DNA of 64,000 bases from Rhizaria sp. SCN 62-66 (Eukaryota > Rhizaria, unplaced). This document shows, in pieces, positions 1 through 11,299 of this stretch (position 1 is the stretch's first letter; the number at the start of each line of letters is the position of its first letter). The notes beneath the pieces were generated by a model. That model searched no databases, had not been told where the DNA came from, and saw only the letters and a list, made by a program, of their open reading frames with translations. The DNA is taken from the NCBI GenBank assembly GCA_001724265.1, contig MEDY01000023.1, positions 1-64,000 on the forward strand, written 5' to 3'. A program made the translations under genes and the position numbers.

Positions 1-419
1 AATTGTATTACAAAATCAACTTCCACCACAAATTTGCTTGGTCAACTACGGATATTTTAGCCACAGCTACGGATATTTTTGCCCGCAGTAGTACTAGTAC
101 TGTGGTTTGCTGTGCGAAGGGGATTTTAATGCAGAATGTCGTTTGTAACATATCTCTTCACTAAAATATAAAATTGCGTACATAGTGACTCGTAATAACA
201 TATTTAAGACTATTCTATTGTTAGTCGTACTAATATTAACATTAAAACCTATAAGTTCATGTCGTCGGCAGTTATCATCAGAAAAATGTATGATTTAAAA
301 CATAACACTAAATATTTTAAATTCGATGGCGGAACCCATCGATTTAAAGCAGCATCCGAACAAGATGCGCTTCATTTTTTGCTTCACACTCCGTCCATCT
401 TACTGTAAAGTGTGCACAA
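1..419. other. AT-rich intergenic DNA, no gene seen
   Basis: AT-rich sequence with stops in all frames, lying upstream of the tRNA gene. I see no coding region, repeat or RNA here. Confidence 0.6.
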
Positions 420-493
420 GCTCTTGTGGCTCAGTTGGTAGTAGCGTGCGGCTGTTAACCGCAAGGTCGCTGGTTCGAGCCCAGCCAGGAGCG
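420..493 (+). tRNA. tRNA-Asn (anticodon GTT)
   Basis: A complete cloverleaf can be folded. The 7-bp acceptor stem GCTCTTG pairs with CAGGAGC with one G-U pair, and the discriminator base is G. The anticodon stem TGCGG/CCGCA encloses the loop CTGTTAA, so the anticodon is GTT. The T arm is GCTGG-TTCGAGC-CCAGC. The D stem has three good pairs. There is no intron and no encoded CCA, as expected for a nuclear gene. The internal A box (about 427-438) and B box (GGTTCGAGCC, 472-481) match RNA polymerase III promoters, and a run of 13 T follows directly. It decodes asparagine; no tRNA able to read UAG is present in this window. Confidence 0.95.
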
Positions 494-506
494 TTTTTTT
501 TTTTTT
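494..506 (+). terminator. Pol III oligo-T terminator
   Basis: Thirteen consecutive T begin immediately after the tRNA discriminator base, a typical RNA polymerase III termination signal. Confidence 0.85.
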
Positions 507-1014
507 ATGTGGCGCTTTTTTCATTCCCACGCGGCTGCGCGCAGTCCTACACGCGCCACACAGTTAGCAGAAGCTCGTACGAGCTTTGCTTTTTGCTCGC
601 TCGAAGCAGCTGTTGCATTTCACCCAAGCCCGCGTCATGCTGTTCCTTCGATGTTGCTTGCACAACTACAGTCGTGACAATCTGTTTGCTCTAAACATCT
701 CGTCATTCTTATTCGTATTGTTACTTTCATGTACGTAGTACGTGTATTAATATTACTTATCAGCTTGCAAATTTACAACAGTCTCTCTTCAATCAATTCA
801 CTGCATTTGCCTCTTCACCATCATCATCTCTCTTCTCAGGCCTCACAGTCTCACGTTCTGTCGCATCTCGACATGACACGCCACGCAGGCAGAGTCGCTC
901 GTCGCGTCGCCAGTCACTGAGTGTCGCACTCGTCCCCCCCGGTCACACTGACACTCTCTGTCACGATAGTCACTCAGTCAGCCACCATCGGTCGCATTCC
1001 TCGGTTGCGGGACC
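507..1014. other. intergenic DNA between tRNA-Asn and the DUF2009 gene
   Basis: No convincing coding region. It holds a 16-bp perfect palindrome at 571-586 and probably the 3' UTR of the minus-strand gene that ends at 1015. Confidence 0.5.
571..586. repeat. 16-bp perfect palindrome
   Basis: AAGCTCGTACGAGCTT equals its own reverse complement and is followed a few bases later by a T5 run. The role is unknown; it may be chance. Confidence 0.5.
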
Positions 1015-4000
1015 TCAGTCGGACCACGCGCCCTCGAAGCCGACAAAGCCGGTGAGCAGGAAAAGCACATAATAGCTCTTCTTGGAGAGTTTGGAGCACC
1101 AGTTCCACGCCGACGTGAGCCGGCCGTCGATGCAGCTGCCGGCGCTGCTGTAGTCCTCGGCGCCCGAGCCGTCGAAGGCGTGCTTGAAGAAGTCGCTCAT
1201 GATGTACTCAGTCAGCGCGCGGACCGACTTGTTGTTGCCGTAGAAGGCGCGGATCCACCCCGCCAGCACGCGCCGCGAGTGCTGCGGCGTGTAGACCGCG
1301 GGGCACGGGTAGATCGAGTTCTTGCTCGAAGGCTGCACTTCGCTCAGCGTGCCCGCCGCGATGCCCGCGCCGGCGGCCGCAGTGTCGCCGCGGTTCGCCC
1401 GCTCCGCCAGCGCGGCAGCCGCCGCGTCGCCGCGGACGCTGTCGGCCACGGCGACGGGGTGGATGCCGTAGAGCGCGTCGGTGCGCAGCGCGTTGGCGAC
1501 CTCCGGGTCGACGGCGGCCGCGGCGGCGGTTTGGCGGGCCTTCTTGGCGCGCTTGTGCTTGCTGCTGCCGCTGACGCTCATGTTGCCGCTGTCGTCGTCG
1601 TCGCTGTCGCCGCTGTCGGCAAGGGCCAAAGCCTGGCGGTCGGCCTCGGCGAAGAACTTGTTGATGTCTTCGTCGCTCACACCGACAGTATCGGCAGCGC
1701 AGCTCACATCAGAGTTCGCGTCAGCGGCGGCGGCGGCTTGGACAGCGTTGTTAGGGTTACTCTGAGCGTTAAGAAAGTCCCTCTCGGCCTTGGCGGCGTT
1801 GAAGGAGGCGATGGCCTGATCGAGGCGCTGCACCGTCGCCACGAAGGGGGCCAGGATGCGCTCGACCTAAGGGATATATTACGTACGTATATGAGCACAA
1901 GTTAAAAAAAAAGTTCATTTTTCACATATCAAGCTATAATATCAGTTAATGTTAAATATCACAACAGTATGCCTCCTATATCGAAGTTAGATAGTTTATC
2001 GTAGTTTTTTTTTCTTCAGTTCAGTAGTCGTACCTGTGTGTACTTGTCGATGAAGACAAAGGCGTTGGGAACGTTGATGTCGCCCAGGTGCACGGCCGAG
2101 GAGCCCACCCAGCGGTTGTTAAACTGCGCGTAGGCCTGTGTCATGATCTCGCTCATCGCACGGCCCACCAGAGGCGCGTTCTGCATGCGGTTCAGGCCCT
2201 GCATTGTGATATCAGATTGCAGGTTACAGACAACAAAGCGAAGAGAGCGGATTGGACAACACAACAATCAATAATAAGTAAAAATCAAAGGATAAATCCA
2301 AACGTAAGCATAAATAATTAATATCATGACAGTTATATCTCGATTGAATAGAGTGCGTAATCACGTCTAAAATTACTTAGTTTATCGCTGTCACGCGCGG
2401 TGAAACGTACCTGTCCGGTGTTCTGGAGCCTGTGCGGGTTGCTCTCGGAGAGCATATCTGCGTCAGCGACGGACCACAGCTTCATCATGTTGAGCATGAT
2501 GAGCCGCCACAGCGCGAGCGACTGGCGCACATACATGAACTGCGTGGCGTGGTTGTGGTTGAGGCGGGCCCCCATGGAGCCGCTCTCGATCTCCAGCGAC
2601 CGCGGCGGGTTGGCCGTGCCGAAGGGCTCGAGGAAACGGATCGTGGCGTCGATGGGCGCGATGGCCTGCTGGAGATAAGCCGTGGCGTCGCTGGCGGCGT
2701 GGATGACCGACATGAGCACGTCCAGCGGCAGCACGGGCGTAGGGCCGAAGGCCTTCACGCGCACGGTCCCGTCGCTATGGAGACCACCGCAAATATAACA
2801 CAAAAGACAAAAGAAAGCGGTTAGTATCAGCGTTATGATGTCTTGTTGGTTCATGAAAAAAAGACTTGACTTTGACATCAATGAACTCTTTTTAAACTAA
2901 GGCCTAAAAATAAAGATAAATATCACAAAATCACAGATTATAGGAATTAATTGCAGAGATATACTGCAACATGATCGCGTACTCGTCAACCTCATAGAAC
3001 TTGGGGTCGGCGCTCTTGCACGCCGAGGGAAGCGTGAACCGCCCCGCACGCGCGGCCTCGGTGCTGGCCTTGCTTTCATAGAACGGCATCGCGGCGAGCG
3101 CGGCGGCGCGCTTGAGCGCGGTGGCCGTGGCGGCCGCCTGCCCGCCCGCCGCGGCGGCCGCGACGGCGGACTGCGCGCGCGCGGCCGCGGCCTCGGCAGC
3201 GGGGAGCCCAAAACCCGGGTCGCCCGTGTCGCCGGCCGCCGTCCACCGCGCCTTAAGCCGCTCCAGCGCCTGCGCGCGCACCGTCACGGCGGCGGCGGCG
3301 GCAGCAGGCGACACGGACCGGCGCGCCGTCAGCGGGGCCGACGCTAGCGGGAGGTCTGGATCCCGCAGCAGCGCCTCGGCCGAGTACGGCGCGAGCACCG
3401 ACCGCGCCGTCTTGATCGGCGCGAGCGGGGAGAAGCCGAAGGCGTCGCGCATAGGCGGAGACTGGGCGTCCATGAGCACAAACATGAGCTTACCGTAGAT
3501 GCCGCGCAGCTTCTCGGGATTGCGGATCTTGTGTCGGCGCCCGATCTCGAACACCGTCTGGAAGAAGGCCGCGTGCGGCGCGAAGCCCGCGCTGGCGCTC
3601 TGCGAGTTGGCGCTGCTATTGCGCGAGAAGGAGAAGAACGACTGCGTGTTGGCCGTGGTCGCCGCGGCGTTGGTGGCGGTGGCCATGCGCTTGACGGCCT
3701 TGACGTCGTGCGCGGCCGACATACCCAGCAGGAGCGAGTACACCGCCGCGAGCTCCGTGCGCATTGCCTCCGAGCGCGCGCCGTAGCCCTGGTGCACGCA
3801 GTCAACGTTGGAGGTGTACTCACTGGTCTCAAGCGCGTCCTGCAGGATGCGCAGCAGACAGCGCTCGCTCTCGTCGAGCCGGACCGGAGTGTACTTCATC
3901 CGGTCCTGGAAGTTGTCGAACTGCTCGAGCGCCGCCAGCCCGAGCCGTGCACTCTCACGCGCACTATCCTCATCACTACCAACCGCATTGCTAGCAGCAG

Positions 4001-4768
4001 CTGCAGCATCAGCATCAGCAGTTGTATCGGAGTCAGTCATAGTGAGAGGGACGACGGGGGCGTCGATCACAAGCTTGTTCGCGCTCGCGCTGGCGGCGGT
4101 GGCGTTGGCAGTGGCGTCAGAGGCAGTCATGGCGGCAGCGGTGCTGTCGGCGGGGACGATCTTGGTGATGTTTGCGTTGGTGCCGGGCTCAATGCGGGTG
4201 GCCGTGTGCGTGCGGCGTTGCCCCTTCTTGTGCAGACCGGCGAAGCAGTATTCACAGTAATCGTCCTGAGAGCGCCGCAGAGCGAGCATGGTAAAGACCA
4301 GGAGAGAGGATGTGAGAAGTGTGATGTGAGGGATTAATTGGCAAAGCAGACAACTGATGAATACAAGTGAACAACGTGATGTCTTAGAGCATCAAAGCAC
4401 AAACACATTGAGTTGCGTTATATTATCGAAAATCGCGCATTGCGTATGGGAAGATGATGACGAACCTGGCATTGTGCGCAGGTGACACAGGCGGGCTGGT
4501 CGTCGCACTCGACGCACATGCCCAACGCGTGCACCACCACAAACGAGCGCGACTGCGACAGCGCCTCAAGCTCGCCTGCAAGCGGCGGCGGCAGGGAGGT
4601 AGGGAAGCAACGAACAGAGTGCAAGAGAGAGAGAGAGGCAAGAGCAATGAATGTGAGTGCGATGGACAATCAGAGCAGAGGTTGAGCTGAGAGCGAAAGA
4701 AGAGAATTAGATTTGTTCGAGAGTTAAGATGAAGAGAACGTACGAGAGCCGGCAGTCTGAGATGACAT
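1015..4768 (-). CDS. DUF2009/UPF0652 family protein with N-terminal B-box-like zinc finger
   Basis: Six exons on the minus strand: 4768-4744, 4575-4466, 4265-2965, 2774-2411, 2198-2034 and 1866-1015. They join in frame to 938 residues and a TGA stop. Donors are GTACGT, GTTCGT, GTATAT, GTACGT and GTACGA. Residues 29-65 carry C29-x2-C32, C41-x2-C44, C49-x2-C52, H57 and H65, a B-box-like zinc site that crosses the second splice junction. The rest matches the DUF2009 (UPF0652) family of eukaryotes, whose biochemical function is unknown: [42 protein letters not shown], then [20 protein letters not shown] and IDKYTQV. The C-terminus ends in GFVGFEGAW. It is longer than usual because of Ala-, Ser- and Asp-rich insertions in exons 3 and 6. 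The third donor (GTATAT) is the weakest junction, but total length and frame support it. Confidence 0.85.
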
Positions 4769-5684
4769 GGGGAGCAGGAAGCCGCAGTAGCGCTATCGTT
4801 GGACGACAGTGAGTGCGAGTGGCTTTGTCTGCTTGGTATATCGGCAATGGGTGAGTGCAGAGACAAGAAGACACAATTAATGTGTAAGAGAGTGTTGATT
4901 TGAAAATGCGAATGGTTGGCGAAGGCTCAACAAAAAGAATGCGTGCAAAAGAGGCAGCGTTGGCGCCGCAAAGTCATCTCCGTGTTATGGTCCTCCTAAG
5001 CAGAGGGAACGAAAGCCAGTGCTCCGATCTAGTTGGCAGACAAGCACAAAGCAGAGGAGACGAAAACAAAAAAAGTAGCACAACGCCACGAAGAAGAAGA
5101 AGAGCAGATTGCATCCTTGTTGAGTTCCACTAGGAAGCCCGAGAGAAGAGCATGTACGAAAGCTCGTGGACACTGGAATCTGAACAACTACGAAGCTCAG
5201 TTCTGGTGCCATATCAAGCATTCATGTGCTATAAAAAGAAATTATAAAAGAATTTGCACTGTTCCTTTACGAACAAGGTAGATCATCCCTAAAATCGGTG
5301 AATATGACCATATCCAAGCTCTTTGTTTGTTCGCCCTCCGCTCCCGGTCACCGCGCGTTGCTCCGCACACCACGAACGAGTCACATCCAGCTGGACCTTC
5401 CAAAAGATGTTCAATCTCAACCAGGACTGGGCTATTTCAACTGAAGTCAAGGTTGTATAAGATTTCAACTATTTTTTGATACGATATCGATGGATAATTT
5501 CTGTAGGCGCTCATCACCAGAATATATCTTCAATGCAAGTAAAGTAACGAGAGTGCGCAGCGCGGTCATAAAACGACATTGTATTCCTATAATAGTATGA
5601 AATTTTTTCTTTGGGTTTCAATTAAAAGGCATCAGCATCCTATATCTATTCCTCACGCGATGAGTTTTCGACACCGATGCGGAT
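4769..5684. other. intergenic DNA, DUF2009 promoter side and S28 peptidase 3' side
   Basis: Both flanking genes are on the minus strand, so this should hold the promoter and 5' UTR of the DUF2009 gene and the 3' end of the peptidase transcript. I see no gene, RNA or clear repeat. Confidence 0.5.
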
Positions 5685-7556
5685 TTAGAGACCGAGCGAG
5701 CGGAGGAGGCTCTCCGACACAGTCGCGGACTCCTCAATCGCAGCAACAGCGTTTTTGTTGTTCTGCTCCTTGTAGTCCTGGCCGATCCACTGGCCGATGC
5801 GCTTGATGACGGTCAGGCGGTCCTGCGCGAGCGTGGAGGCCGTGTTGGTGCCCAGGATGGCGCAGTGAGAGGTGCGCGCGGTGACCATCGTCTCGCAGCC
5901 TTCCGCGATGGGCTCGACGCCGGGCAGCTTCGACAGCGCCTTCCAAGGATCAATACCACCATTAGTGAAGTATGTGTTAGATGCCGAAAAGACGAAGCCG
6001 CCGTAATGGTTGCGCGCGGTCTGCGCAGCGGCGAGCACGTACTTGCCGTTGTCGTCGGGCAGGCCGAAGACGTCAGCGCAGAGCTTGTAGAAGAGAGACG
6101 GGGACACCAGCTTGGCGTGGCCCAGGGCCTTGCCGGTAACCTATGGACGGCAAATAAAACGATATTAGAAACCGCAGGGAGATCAACAACAGCAGCAACA
6201 AAGTAGAGAAAAGCGCAAGAAAGCGAGGGATTGGTGAGAAAGTGAAGTGGAATGCGTCACGACAGTACAGAACAAAATGAGGGTGAAACCAATAAAAATA
6301 AGCAAAAAAATACAAATATTAACATGATCTAGCTCCAATTCCGTCAGCTCTGCGATGAAGACAAAAAGAATGCGTACCTGGTAGAAGCCGAACTCCGTGC
6401 AGGTCTGCCAGGTCCACTGGCGCATCATCCCATTGCCCCAGCGCGTGCTGTTCATACTGGCGACCATGTCGGCGTACGAGTGGTCGATGCACTTGGAGCC
6501 GCGCAGACGGAGCCACTCACGCATAGAGCTGGCGAGCCCGGCGTAGGGGCTCGCCTGGGTGGCAAGGTCCTTGCACAGCGTGACGATGTTCTGCGCCGCC
6601 GCGTCCTTGTGGTACTGGATGATATCAGCCACGCGGTCCGTCAGCGAGTAGAAGAAGGTCTCGCGCGCCAGCACGTCCGCGCGCGCGGGGCTGGTGCCCG
6701 AGGGCGGGGCCGTGCAGAGCAGGAAGTCGTCCGCCAGCGCCGCGGCGTCGCCGCCCTGCAGCTTCTGCTCAACCGTGACAAGCGCCTTGCGGATGTTCGA
6801 GACGCAGGTCGCGCCGCCGAACTCGGTCAGCGCGTCCTCGACGACCTCGTAGTACTGGTAGAACGCCACCTCGGGCTCCAGCGGCGCGCTCGAGGCGAGG
6901 GACGCGATGGCGATGTGCGGGTACTTGAGGCGGAACCAGGCCGACAGCGAGCCGCCATAGGAGCCGCCCCAGACGGTGATGGGGCCGTTCTTGCTGCGGT
7001 CCGTGTAGCCCATCGCGGTAAGGAAGGCGGCCAGGTCCGCGAGCGCCTGCTGGGACGACAGCAGACGCAGCGAGGCAGGCGAGAGGTCAGCCGTGGGCTT
7101 CGAGTCGCCGTAGAAGCGGTGCTCCAGCGCGACCATACGCGCGCTGTGCGCCTTGGCAGCGTCGTGCACGAGCCCGGACATGAGGTAGTTGGGCGACAGC
7201 GGGCCCTCAGAGCCGATATAGACGTGCACAGGCGGCGGCGACTCGGGGGACGAGGCGGCGGCGTAGGCGTCGTTCATGTAGTACTTCTGCTGCCACGTCG
7301 CCGTTGAGTCGTGCGCGAAATGGTCCGCGAGCTGCGTAAACCACAGCGCCTCGTTAGGCGCGATGTACGCGCCCGTGTGCGGGCAGGTGGAGCCGAGCTT
7401 GTTGGCCGTGAAGGACGCCAGAGTTTCGGCGGTCACGGTCGGGGGCGCGACCGTCTGCATCGGGGTCTGCTTGGTCCAGATGCCGGCCTCGGAAACCGAA
7501 GCCAGGCCCAGGAAGGCCGCGGCCGCAAGGGCAAGCACGGAGAGATTGAGACGCAT
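5685..7556 (-). CDS. secreted or lysosomal S28 serine carboxypeptidase (prolylcarboxypeptidase/DPP7-like)
   Basis: Two exons, 7556-6378 and 6140-5685, with donor GTACGC and a phase-0 junction, give 544 residues ending in TAA. The chosen ATG gives a clean signal peptide (residues 1-24, hydrophobic core LSVLALAAAAFLGLA, likely cleaved after SEA). An upstream in-frame extension would bury it. Family S28 enzymes cleave after proline or release dipeptides in acidic compartments. The catalytic triad is visible: Ser199 in WGGSYGG, Asp457 in NGGIDPW and His485 in TSHC. The segments YIGSEGPL, EHRFYGDS and SSAPLEP are also typical. Length is close to the usual 480-540. I cannot tell the carboxypeptidase from the dipeptidyl-peptidase branch by eye. 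Confidence 0.93.
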
Positions 7557-8549
7557 CGTCGTGCTAGATACGCGCAGAAGCAAACACCACCAGGCAAAGA
7601 GTGTCGAAAGAAAAAATGGTGAGCGCAAGAGGAGCCAATAGGTTGCGGGTGTCGAGTTTGTGCAAGTCAATAAAAGAATTTGGCACAAAATTATTCAAGC
7701 AAAGTATACTTTTACAAACAAGCTATGTGTTTTGTGGTGCCAAAGTCGTTTTGACGCAAGAAACGTCGAGAATAAAGATGATAAACTGGTCGCACTCACG
7801 TCATCGCTTGGCGACGCGTCGGTCGGTTTGGGACCGCCAGGTTGAAAAAATATTAGTGGTGAGATAAATATTTAGGCTAATATGATGTTCCATTCAAATA
7901 ATAGGAGCTATAATTGGATAAACATAATCATTTAAACATGCGGATTATTTCACTAGGTGCACAATAGTGTTGACAATGAATTCACGAGGATATGTCTTGT
8001 TTTTACACTTTTTTGCGCATGATTGTTATGCCCATGCAACAAATGATTTTTTTACTCACACTCGAGCGTGATATTACTTAGTTTCGTCAACTCACTTTCA
8101 TACCACTCAAAGAACTTATTATATCACCATAAGAGCCAGTTTGTTTCCACAAGTCTTTGTCTTGGTGTGTTCACAACTCTTACACTTAGAAGTTACGGCT
8201 CGCCGACTTGCAATACACCCAATGATTTGATTCTATCTGCATGCACATAATTAAGGATGTATTAGATAATAATGATCACATAAAAAGTATCTTGTGTCGT
8301 TTCGCACAGACAAGACTGATTGGCCTTGCGTCACAGAGCGTCTCTGTCACTCGTTACGAAACGAAACACCCACGCATCATCACACAACAACGAACGACAA
8401 GCACACCCAGCCAGTCCGTCCGTCCGTCCGTCCGTCCGTCCGTCCGTCCGTCCGTCCGTCCGTCCGTCCGTCCATCCGTCCGTCCGTCCGTCTGTCCGTC
8501 TGCCTGTATCGCCAGTGCCGACTGCGAAGACTATCAGCCGCAGCGCCCT
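7557..8549. other. intergenic DNA with a tetranucleotide repeat
   Basis: It lies upstream of the peptidase start and downstream of the rhomboid stop, both minus strand. It is AT-rich except for the (TCCG)n array at its end. No gene seen. Confidence 0.5.
8415..8503. repeat. (TCCG)n tetranucleotide microsatellite
   Basis: About 20 tandem TCCG units with a few single-base interruptions (TCCA, TCTG) near the distal end. It sits just downstream of the rhomboid stop codon, so it may be transcribed in that 3' UTR. Length polymorphism is likely. Confidence 0.95.
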
Positions 8550-9971
8550 TCACCAGGGATAGTTGCGGCGCTTGCGCGCCATGGCCTCGTACTGGTACAC
8601 GGCAAGCCCGGACAGATAGCCGCCCAGATGCGCCATGTGGCCCAGCGGGGAGACGAAGAGCCCGGCCGCGGTGCCCGCGACGCCGCCCAGGTCGAACGCG
8701 GCCAGCACGGGCAGCAGCGTGCGCGCGCTCAGCGTGATAGCGAAGAAGAGGCTGAACTGCGTGTTGGGATACGTCAGGCACGTGTTGCTGATAAGAGCGC
8801 CCAGAGCGCCCGACGCGCCGAGCATGGGCGCCAGAAATGAGTACGCGGCCTCGGCGTTGCCGCGGCGCGAGAGCGCAAAGGCGAGCCCGGCGCCGCCGAA
8901 GACCTGCGCAAGCGAGGCAACGACGCCCGCGCCCAGCCACACGCCCATGAACTTGTTGAAGGACCACGTCTCGTCGTAGATGCGCCCGATTGACAGCAGC
9001 GCAATGGTGTTGAAGAGGAAATGGAGCCCTGACTGGTGCGAAAAGGCCGAGGTGACGAGCGTGTGCAGACGGCCCGCCATGACGTGGCTAAACGAGGTCA
9101 TGAAGTGCTCCGCCATGCGCTCCTGCAGCGCGGGCACGCGCCAGCAGAGGAAGACGACTGTATTAATAGCCGTGATGATGTGCGTCGTGCCCAGCCGGTA
9201 CGCGTTGCCGTTGAAGAGCAGGTAGTGCTTGCCGTGGTGCGTCACCAGCGAGAGTCCCAGCAGCGAGAAGAGCGACCGCGCGCCGCGCAGCTCGGGCAGC
9301 AGCGCCTCGTCCGCGCTCGACATCGTGTCCGGGGTCAGGAACAGACCGTAGCCCGCGGCGCCCAAGAGGGCGAAGCGCGCGCCCGTGGCAAAGTCGCGCG
9401 ACCAGGAGCCGCTGTTCTTGCCGCTGCCGTCCTGCTCCTGCTTGTTGCCACTGCTCTGCTCGTTTTTGCTATTGTTGTTGTTGTTGTTGTTGTTGTTGCT
9501 GTTGCTGTTGTTGTTGACAGTAGCGTCGGCGGCGGCCGTGACGCCGCGAATGAGGGCCACGGTCTGCGAGAGGGTAAGGCGGGGTGCGGCGGCGGCGCGG
9601 GCGGCCACCGTGGCCGGGGACAGCGACGCGATCGAGCGGGCGAACGCGGAGAACGACGTCGGAGCAGCAGCAGCATCAACAACAGCATCAGTCTCGGCGG
9701 CGTTGCTGCGAGTGTTAGTCGTGGCCATGCTGGAGCTCGAAGCAGCACGGAAAGGGCGGGCAAGCAGGGTGACAGGCGCATCGAGGAGAGAAGCCGCGCT
9801 GGAAGTCACCGCCGTCGCAGCAGAGACAGCAGCAGTGTGGCTGAGAGCGCTGCGGGCCTTGTTGCCAGCGACTCGGGCACTCGTGCTGGAGGTGAACAGA
9901 GTCGCGGCAGCGGTGGCTGACTTCAGGCCGCCCTTGGAGAGCATGAGTCGGGAGGACGCGCGGGAGAGCAT
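8550..9971 (-). CDS. PARL: mitochondrial rhomboid intramembrane protease (PARL/Pcp1-like)
   Basis: Single exon, 473 residues, TGA stop. The N-terminus (MLSRASSRLMLSKGG onward) is rich in Arg, Ser and Ala and lacks acidic residues, as in a mitochondrial presequence. A low-complexity linker with a poly-Asn tract follows. The rhomboid core occupies roughly residues 230-470: HQSGLHFLFNT contains the conserved His and Asn, LGASGALG holds catalytic Ser387, and GHMAHLGGYLSG holds catalytic His448. PARL-type proteases cut transmembrane substrates in the inner mitochondrial membrane. A CTCTTACAG acceptor-like site ends 8 nt before the ATG, so a 5' UTR intron is possible. Orthology to PARL rather than another rhomboid is inferred from the presequence and the long N-terminal region. 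Confidence 0.88.
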   Translation of the reverse strand: MLSRASSRLMLSKGGLKSATAAATLFTSSTSARVAGNKARSALSHTAAVSAATAVTSSAASLLDAPVTLLARPFRAASSSSMATTNTRSNAAETDAVVDAAAAPTSFSAFARSIASLSPATVAARAAAAPRLTLSQTVALIRGVTAAADATVNNNSNSNNNNNNNNNSKNEQSSGNKQEQDGSGKNSGSWSRDFATGARFALLGAAGYGLFLTPDTMSSADEALLPELRGARSLFSLLGLSLVTHHGKHYLLFNGNAYRLGTTHIITAINTVVFLCWRVPALQERMAEHFMTSFSHVMAGRLHTLVTSAFSHQSGLHFLFNTIALLSIGRIYDETWSFNKFMGVWLGAGVVASLAQVFGGAGLAFALSRRGNAEAAYSFLAPMLGASGALGALISNTCLTYPNTQFSLFFAITLSARTLLPVLAAFDLGGVAGTAAGLFVSPLGHMAHLGGYLSGLAVYQYEAMARKRRNYPW

Positions 9972-10330
9972 GGAACGCGCTGTAAGAGAAGGGAAGAGCA
10001 CACAGAACGAAGAGCGAGGGTATGCCGAGAGATATGAAGTGGAAATGACGACGAGTGAGAGTTCGAGAAGTCAGAAAAGAGGCGGCGTTGGAGAAATAAA
10101 GGGACCCATACAGAATTCGATTTGAAACAAGAAAATGAAATAGCACGTTTAATCCTATCATTGCTATACATAAACTAAACAACGATGGGAACATGGTTTT
10201 CACGGAGTGAATAGAAGGCTGACCACAAGCTTGAGCTGCGATCGGCCGCGAAGGGCCCCAACAACCACGCTGAGTGATGACTTTGCGCCAAGACATAGAT
10301 CGCGCTGAACTCTCCGCGCCTCGCTCTGCA
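9972..10330. promoter_or_regulatory. divergent intergenic region between the rhomboid and SRPRB genes
   Basis: The two flanking genes point away from each other across about 360 bp, so both core promoters should lie here. I do not see a convincing TATA box or other named element. Two upstream in-frame ATGs exist for the SRPRB gene (near 10274). Confidence 0.5.
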
Positions 10331-11299
10331 ATGTCGACTGGGTTAATTTTAGCGCTTGTCGCGCTTGTAGTTGTAATTATCGCGCTTGTCCTCTCGCGCT
10401 CGTCCTCCGCAGCCTCGTCTTCGTCTCGCCGCACCATCCTGCTGACAGGCGCCATGGGCAGCGGCAAGACGGCGCTGCTGCACGCCCTTGAGCGTGGCAT
10501 CTTCGCCAAGACCATCACCTCGACCGCGCCCAACACCCGCGCGTTTGTTCCCGCGGGCTTCGCGCCCTCTGCCGCTGCGGCCGCGAAGAACTGGCAGTTC
10601 GTCGACGTCCCGGGCCACGGCTCTTTCGGGCTCGCAGTCACGGCTGCGCTGCCCGAGACGCGCGCCGTCGTCTTTGCTGTCGACCGCACCGACGAGGCCT
10701 CCTGGCCGCTTGCCGCCGCGCGCATCTACGCGCTCTGCACGGCGCCCGCGCTCGCCAAGGCCGCCGTGCCCATCGTCATCTACGCAAGCAAGGTGCGTCT
10801 CATGACTAAACTTCATAATTCCGAATTTTCACACTAGTTCACCATAATCATCCTTTTTTGTCCCAAAATTCAAACATAATCAAGATAACACGATAATCTA
10901 ACTTAATCCATTCTATATTTCCTATGCTGCGTCTTTTCTGTTCCTCTGTAATCGCGACTCGCTCGACTCGACAACAAACAGTCGGACCTGTCGGTCTTCG
11001 CGCGCCCTCTGCCCGAGCTGCGCGCCGCCCTCGAGACGGAGCTGACGCGCCTGCGCCGCGTGCAGGCTGCCGCGGCCGCCGCGGGCCCGCAGCTCGAGGC
11101 GCTGGGCGGCGCCGCCGACGCCGACACGGTCCCGCTGGTCGACCCCAAAAAGACGCCCGCACGCGGCAGTAACGCCAAGGCGTCTGCGGGCGTTAGTCTG
11201 GACGATTTGTGGTGCCCCGTGACGCTGGTCGCGGGCTCGGCCGCCGATGGCACCGCGGCCTCGGTCGTGGCCGAGCTGGGCCGCATTGCGGTCGCGTGA
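10331..11299 (+). CDS. SRPRB: signal recognition particle receptor subunit beta (Arf-like GTPase)
   Basis: Two exons, 10331-10792 and 10982-11299 (donor GTGCGT, acceptor CAG), give 259 residues ending in TGA, close to the usual 240-270. An N-terminal membrane anchor (residues 4-22, hydrophobic) precedes a small GTPase domain: the P-loop G40-AMGSGKT, the DVPGHG switch II motif, and the ASKSDL motif in place of NKxD, which spans the splice junction. SRPRB anchors the SRP receptor alpha subunit to the ER membrane for co-translational targeting. An in-frame upstream ATG at 10274 would add 19 residues; the inner ATG is preferred because it puts the membrane segment at the N-terminus. A low-complexity insertion lies near residues 180-220. 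Confidence 0.85.

Noticed and set aside
9036-9920. Long plus-strand open frame antisense to the rhomboid gene
   Set aside because: Arg/Gly/Val-rich mirror of a coding strand that has clear rhomboid catalytic motifs.
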